In this document: positions 5,396 to 7,841 of the stretch, piece after piece
Layout of the letters: each line of letters begins with the position of its first letter
How positions within the stretch are numbered: position 1 is the first letter of the stretch
NCBI GenBank assembly: GCA_021737115.1
Contig: JAIPER010000161.1
Span: 1-7,841 of the forward strand
Source of the DNA: Desulfohalobiaceae bacterium
Lineage (GTDB): Bacteria; Desulfobacterota; Desulfovibrionia; Desulfovibrionales; Desulfothermaceae
DNA length: 7,841 bases
Direction: 5' to 3'
The notes under the pieces: generated by a model
The model's input: only the letters and a program-made list of their open reading frames with translations
The model's database searches: none
What the model was told of the DNA's origin: nothing
Program-made: the position numbers and the translations under genes

Positions 5396-6232
5396 ATGAA
5401 AAACAATAAATTGAAAAAGCTCAAAACACTTGGTCCACAGGCGGCTTACCTGGTAGCAGCACTGCACGAAGAGGGAAAAACCGTATTCTCCCATGCTGAT
5501 GTTATGAAAGTTACTGGGCTCAATCCCAAATCAGCCCGGAATTTTGTTGCCTCCTTGGTCAACCGTGGAGTCGCAGCCAGATTAAAGCCAGGCCTTTTCA
5601 TCCTAGTCCCCTATGAACTAGGATTTGAAAATGAGTATATGGGCAATCCTTTTGTTATTGCCAGAGAGTTGGCAAACAGTGATAAGTACTATATTTCCCA
5701 TTCCTCGGCCATGGATATTCACCAGATGGTCACCCAGCCCCAGCTTAAGATTTATACTTCGGTTACGCGGCCCATCCGGCCCCGTTTTATTCTGGGCAGT
5801 GAATTTTTCTTTGTCTTCTGCAAGCTGGAACATTTTTTTGGTGTAGAAAACCATTGGGTGACAAAAACAGAAAAAGTCCGGGTCAGTGACCTTGAGCGCA
5901 CCGTGATTGACGGGATCAAGCTGCCTGAACACTGCGGCGGAATCAGCGAGGTGGCCAAGGGGCTTTGGATAAGAAGGGATGATTTAAGCGTGGACAGGCT
6001 CATTGACTATGCTTTCAGACTGAATATCGGCGCGGTGATTCGCCGGCTTGGTTTTTTGCTGGAGACTTTCGGTCTTGGCTCAGATGCTCATATATCCAGA
6101 CTGCAGGAACGGCTTACCAGGTCGTACGCGCTTCTGGACCCTGTCTTGCCGGATGAGGGAGGATATTCATCCAGATGGAGGCTCCGGCTCAATATTGAGG
6201 CCCAAGAGTTGCTCTCACTGATCAGGACATGA
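5396..6232 (+). CDS. abiEi: AbiEi-family antitoxin / transcriptional regulator
   Basis: AbiEi is the antitoxin and repressor of type IV AbiE abortive-infection modules; it counters the AbiEii nucleotidyltransferase toxin without needing to bind it. This 278-residue protein has the N-terminal winged helix (about 10-75: helices over LGPQAAYLVAALHE and SHADVMKVTGLNPKSARNFV, wing KPGLFILVP). The family's C-terminal region follows, with YYISHSSAMDIHQM (98-111) and VRVSDLERTVIDGI (161-174). The length is normal for the group. The start ATG at 5396 gives MKNNKLKKLKTLG, a natural beginning. An in-frame ATG at 5381 and a TTG at 5342 are alternatives, and none has a strong ribosome site. The stop is 4 nt before the toxin remnant start, as in a normal abiE operon. 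The antitoxin itself looks intact. Confidence 0.82.
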   Translation: MKNNKLKKLKTLGPQAAYLVAALHEEGKTVFSHADVMKVTGLNPKSARNFVASLVNRGVAARLKPGLFILVPYELGFENEYMGNPFVIARELANSDKYYISHSSAMDIHQMVTQPQLKIYTSVTRPIRPRFILGSEFFFVFCKLEHFFGVENHWVTKTEKVRVSDLERTVIDGIKLPEHCGGISEVAKGLWIRRDDLSVDRLIDYAFRLNIGAVIRRLGFLLETFGLGSDAHISRLQERLTRSYALLDPVLPDEGGYSSRWRLRLNIEAQELLSLIRT

Positions 6233-6236
6233 TTGT

Positions 6237-6365
6237 ATGATTCCGCAGCGCAATATTTCTCTGCTCTCCAACCGGCTGGCCCGGACAGGCAAAAGACGTA
6301 TTCCGGAAAAAGTCCTGGAACTTGATTATTGCCTGGCCTGGTTTCTTATTACCAAAGCACCCTGA
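6237..6365 (+). pseudogene. abiEii: Truncated AbiEii toxin, N-terminal stump
   Basis: The 42-codon frame starts MIPQRNISLLSNRLARTGK and continues RRIPEKVLELDYCLAWFL, the characteristic opening of AbiEii nucleotidyltransferase toxins encoded after AbiEi. It then stops after ITKAP. Family members are usually about 250-300 residues, and the nucleotidyltransferase motifs (a GGT/S segment and a D-x-D, expected just after this point) are absent. The frame ends one base before the stop codon of the convergent MFS gene, so the rest of the toxin was removed up to that gene and not merely shifted out of frame. No toxin activity is expected. The matching antitoxin gene is directly upstream. Confidence 0.82.
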
Positions 6366-6366
6366 A

Positions 6367-7590
6367 TTACTCCTTACCCCTCTCCAGCACGGCCAGCCAG
6401 ACGGCCAGGAGGATGCCAAGGACCGCAGAGCCGATGTGCAGCCACGGTGAGGCCTGCCAGCCTCCGTAAACCGTGACCAGATAGGCCAGGGCCGGTGGAC
6501 CGGCGAGCTGCCCGAGCTGAGATCCCTGCATGACCATCCCGTTGGTGGCGGCCAACAGATCCGGGGATGGAGCATGCACCGGGGCACCACTGATCAGGGA
6601 AGCCGGCAGGATCCCTCCGATCCCGGTAAAAAGCAGACAACTGGTATAGCGAATGCCAAAGGGCAGACCCTGGGCATAGATAAAAAGGCTGAGCAGCCCC
6701 ATGATCAGGCTGACCGCCATGATCAACTGCCATCTCCGCACCCCTCTGGACATCAGCCAGCCTCCGGCCAGATTTCCCGGAACATTCACGGCCACCACCA
6801 GGGCGGTCAAGACCGAAGCCCGGTTCTGCGTCAGGCCGTATTCCTCCGTGAGCAGGGTGGGCAGAAAGCCCATCATGGCCAGCCAGCGCATGGTATAGGT
6901 GGAGAAAATCAATGCCAGCAGCAGAGGACCGATGGAGGTGCTGGTTTTGACGCTATCCCGGACGATTTTAAGCAGAGTGATCCGCCTGGCGACCTTTGTG
7001 TTCGGCAGCCCTTTTGTGCAGACCACGATGAAAAGGGTGTAGCCGCCTAAGATCAGGGCGTTCAAGATCCAAAGTCCCCGCCAACCGTAAGGATCAGTAA
7101 CCAGGGGGGCGATGAGCATTATGGCGGACGCGCCTGCCGGCAGGAAACAGCTCCAGCCGGCCAGGGCCAGACGCAGGTCCCTGGAACGCGTGATCACGAA
7201 GATAAGGGACGGCGCGGACACGGCCACCATGAGAAAGCCCAGGCCCTCCAGGACGCGGGTCATGAACAGGACCGGAACCTGATGGGTCAGGCCGCCGAAC
7301 AGGCTGCCCAGTCCCTGCAGGGAAAGACCCAGGACAAGGACCCGGCGATGCCCGAGACCGTCTGAGGCCGCCCCGGAAGCAGAACCCAGGGTTAGTCCGA
7401 TGATATTGAAAGCGGACAGGATCCAGCCGGAAAGGAAGAGACTCATTCCCAGCTCGTGGCGCATGGCGGTCAGAACCGGCGGAGCCTTGCCCACCTGAAA
7501 AGAGGCCACCACCCCGGACCCGATCAATATCAGGACGAGGAACCAGGGGGTGTTTTCAAAAGATGAGGCTGGATGGACGTGTTCGTTCAA
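6367..7590 (-). CDS. MFS transporter (CynX/NimT-like), TTG start
   Basis: The 407-residue product is an inner-membrane permease with about 12 hydrophobic segments (for example 16-32, 53-71, 85-102, 107-133, 143-163, 171-191, 220-245, 258-280, 288-306, 313-336, 360-376, 384-402). The MFS signature loop between helices 2 and 3 is present as GAASDGLGHRR (73-83), with R112 in helix 4. A glycine- and proline-rich helix 5 (FLPAGASAIMLIAP) follows. The opening (GKAPPVLTAMRHELGMSLFLSGWILSAF) resembles the cyanate/nitroimidazole permease group, but the substrate cannot be read from the sequence. Translation starts at TTG (7588-7590), supported by AGGAG 9 nt upstream. The C-terminus AVLERGKE ends one base from the truncated toxin gene, in convergent orientation, and appears complete. 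It stands alone as a transcription unit in this window. Confidence 0.85.
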   Translation of the reverse strand: MNEHVHPASSFENTPWFLVLILIGSGVVASFQVGKAPPVLTAMRHELGMSLFLSGWILSAFNIIGLTLGSASGAASDGLGHRRVLVLGLSLQGLGSLFGGLTHQVPVLFMTRVLEGLGFLMVAVSAPSLIFVITRSRDLRLALAGWSCFLPAGASAIMLIAPLVTDPYGWRGLWILNALILGGYTLFIVVCTKGLPNTKVARRITLLKIVRDSVKTSTSIGPLLLALIFSTYTMRWLAMMGFLPTLLTEEYGLTQNRASVLTALVVAVNVPGNLAGGWLMSRGVRRWQLIMAVSLIMGLLSLFIYAQGLPFGIRYTSCLLFTGIGGILPASLISGAPVHAPSPDLLAATNGMVMQGSQLGQLAGPPALAYLVTVYGGWQASPWLHIGSAVLGILLAVWLAVLERGKE

Positions 7591-7599
7591 GGTTCTTCG

Positions 7600-7604
7600 C
7601 TCCT
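7600..7604 (-). promoter_or_regulatory. Shine-Dalgarno deciding the MFS TTG start
   Basis: AGGAG on the minus strand lies 9 nt before the TTG codon at 7590. No ATG with a comparable site lies nearby in frame, so TTG is the best start. Confidence 0.6.
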
Positions 7605-7626
7605 AGCACGTTCTTGGCACAATATC

Positions 7627-7656
7627 GATTAAAGCTGGCTTCGCCCGCAACCCAAA
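7627..7656 (+). repeat. Short GATTAAAGC-GGCTTCGCC element, copy 2
   Basis: Close match to 3144-3174, in the same orientation. Here it sits in the leader or promoter region of the MFS gene, next to the AT-rich inverted repeat. A GC / mismatch / GGC stem around TTC can form. Confidence 0.5.
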
Positions 7657-7669
7657 TTGAATAGAACAT

Positions 7670-7841
7670 GAAATTCCAAATCCCAAGCACCAAATCACAA
7701 ATAAATCACAAATAAATCACAAATGACAAATTCCAAACACAGAATAAGCAACAAGCACGTTCGGCTCGCTCTGTTCTTGTTTTTTGCCTTTTTTGGAATT
7801 TGAGTATTGGAATTTATTTGTTATTTGGGATTTGATATTTG
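7670..7841. repeat. AT-rich imperfect inverted repeat with central hairpin
   Basis: The left arm (about 7670-7740: AAATTCCAAATCCCAAG..., AAATTCCAAAC) is mirrored imperfectly by the right arm (about 7790-7841), whose reverse complement contains CAAATCCCAAATAACAAAT and AAATTCCAA. The right arm may continue beyond the window. Between the arms, AACAAG at 7750-7755 can pair with CTTGTT at 7776-7781, followed by T-rich sequence. That could act as a weak plus-strand terminator, but the loop is long. Repeats with these words occur between genes in many Desulfobacterota and Planctomycetes. Nothing coding is seen. Confidence 0.65.
7692..7724 (+). repeat. Three perfect 11-bp tandem units
   Basis: AAATCACAAAT occurs three times without interruption (7692-7702, 7703-7713, 7714-7724) inside the left arm of the AT-rich inverted repeat. 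The copy number is likely variable through replication slippage. Confidence 0.9.

Noticed and set aside
6574..7050. 158-codon plus-strand frame rich in Gln, Gly and His
   Set aside because: It is antisense to the MFS transporter, with no start context and low-complexity composition typical of a shadow frame.
7692..7724. CRISPR-like array
   Set aside because: The 11-bp units are contiguous with no spacers, and no cas gene is present; it is a simple tandem repeat.

Overview
The window is a bacterial accessory region of moderate GC content. It holds five apparently intact genes, three broken genes and several dispersed non-coding repeats. The repeats are of two kinds: copies built on tandem ATCCGTG words, and an AT-rich arm rich in CAAATCCCAA- and AAATTCCAA-type words. 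Repeats of this kind are common between genes in sulfate-reducing Desulfobacterota and some other environmental phyla. Desulfobacterota is therefore my best guess for the host, but no housekeeping gene here confirms it.

Layout from left to right. Positions 1-343 hold repeat copy A (+) and a short stretch with no recognised gene. Positions 344-2180 (minus strand) are the remains of a non-homologous end-joining (NHEJ) operon, in transcription order: an intact ribbon-helix-helix (RHH) protein gene, then ku, then a Pol-PE type ligD. ku keeps only its first ~26 and last ~24 codons, joined out of frame. ligD has lost the middle of its polymerase domain, also out of frame, but keeps a complete-looking 3'-phosphoesterase (PE) domain. 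A secreted SRPBCC-like protein gene follows on the plus strand (about 2481-3149). Repeat copies B (minus) and C (plus) lie head to head at 3220-3463. Next is a 495-residue outer-membrane-type lipoprotein of unknown function (3542-5029). After a gap with a perfect GC-rich palindrome comes an AbiE-type toxin-antitoxin locus (5396-6365), with an intact AbiEi-like antitoxin and an AbiEii toxin cut to 42 codons. A minus-strand MFS transporter (6367-7590) runs convergently into that stump. The window ends in an AT-rich inverted repeat containing three perfect 11-bp tandem units.

The main biological message is gene decay by clean internal loss. Ku, LigD-Pol and the AbiEii toxin are each missing large parts while their recognisable ends remain, and the regulatory partners (RHH protein, AbiEi antitoxin) are intact. 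The host probably cannot carry out Ku-LigD repair from this locus, and the AbiEi antitoxin has no working partner here. I see no convincing new multi-gene system. The most original signal is a small repeat family whose hairpin stem differs in sequence between copies while pairing is kept.
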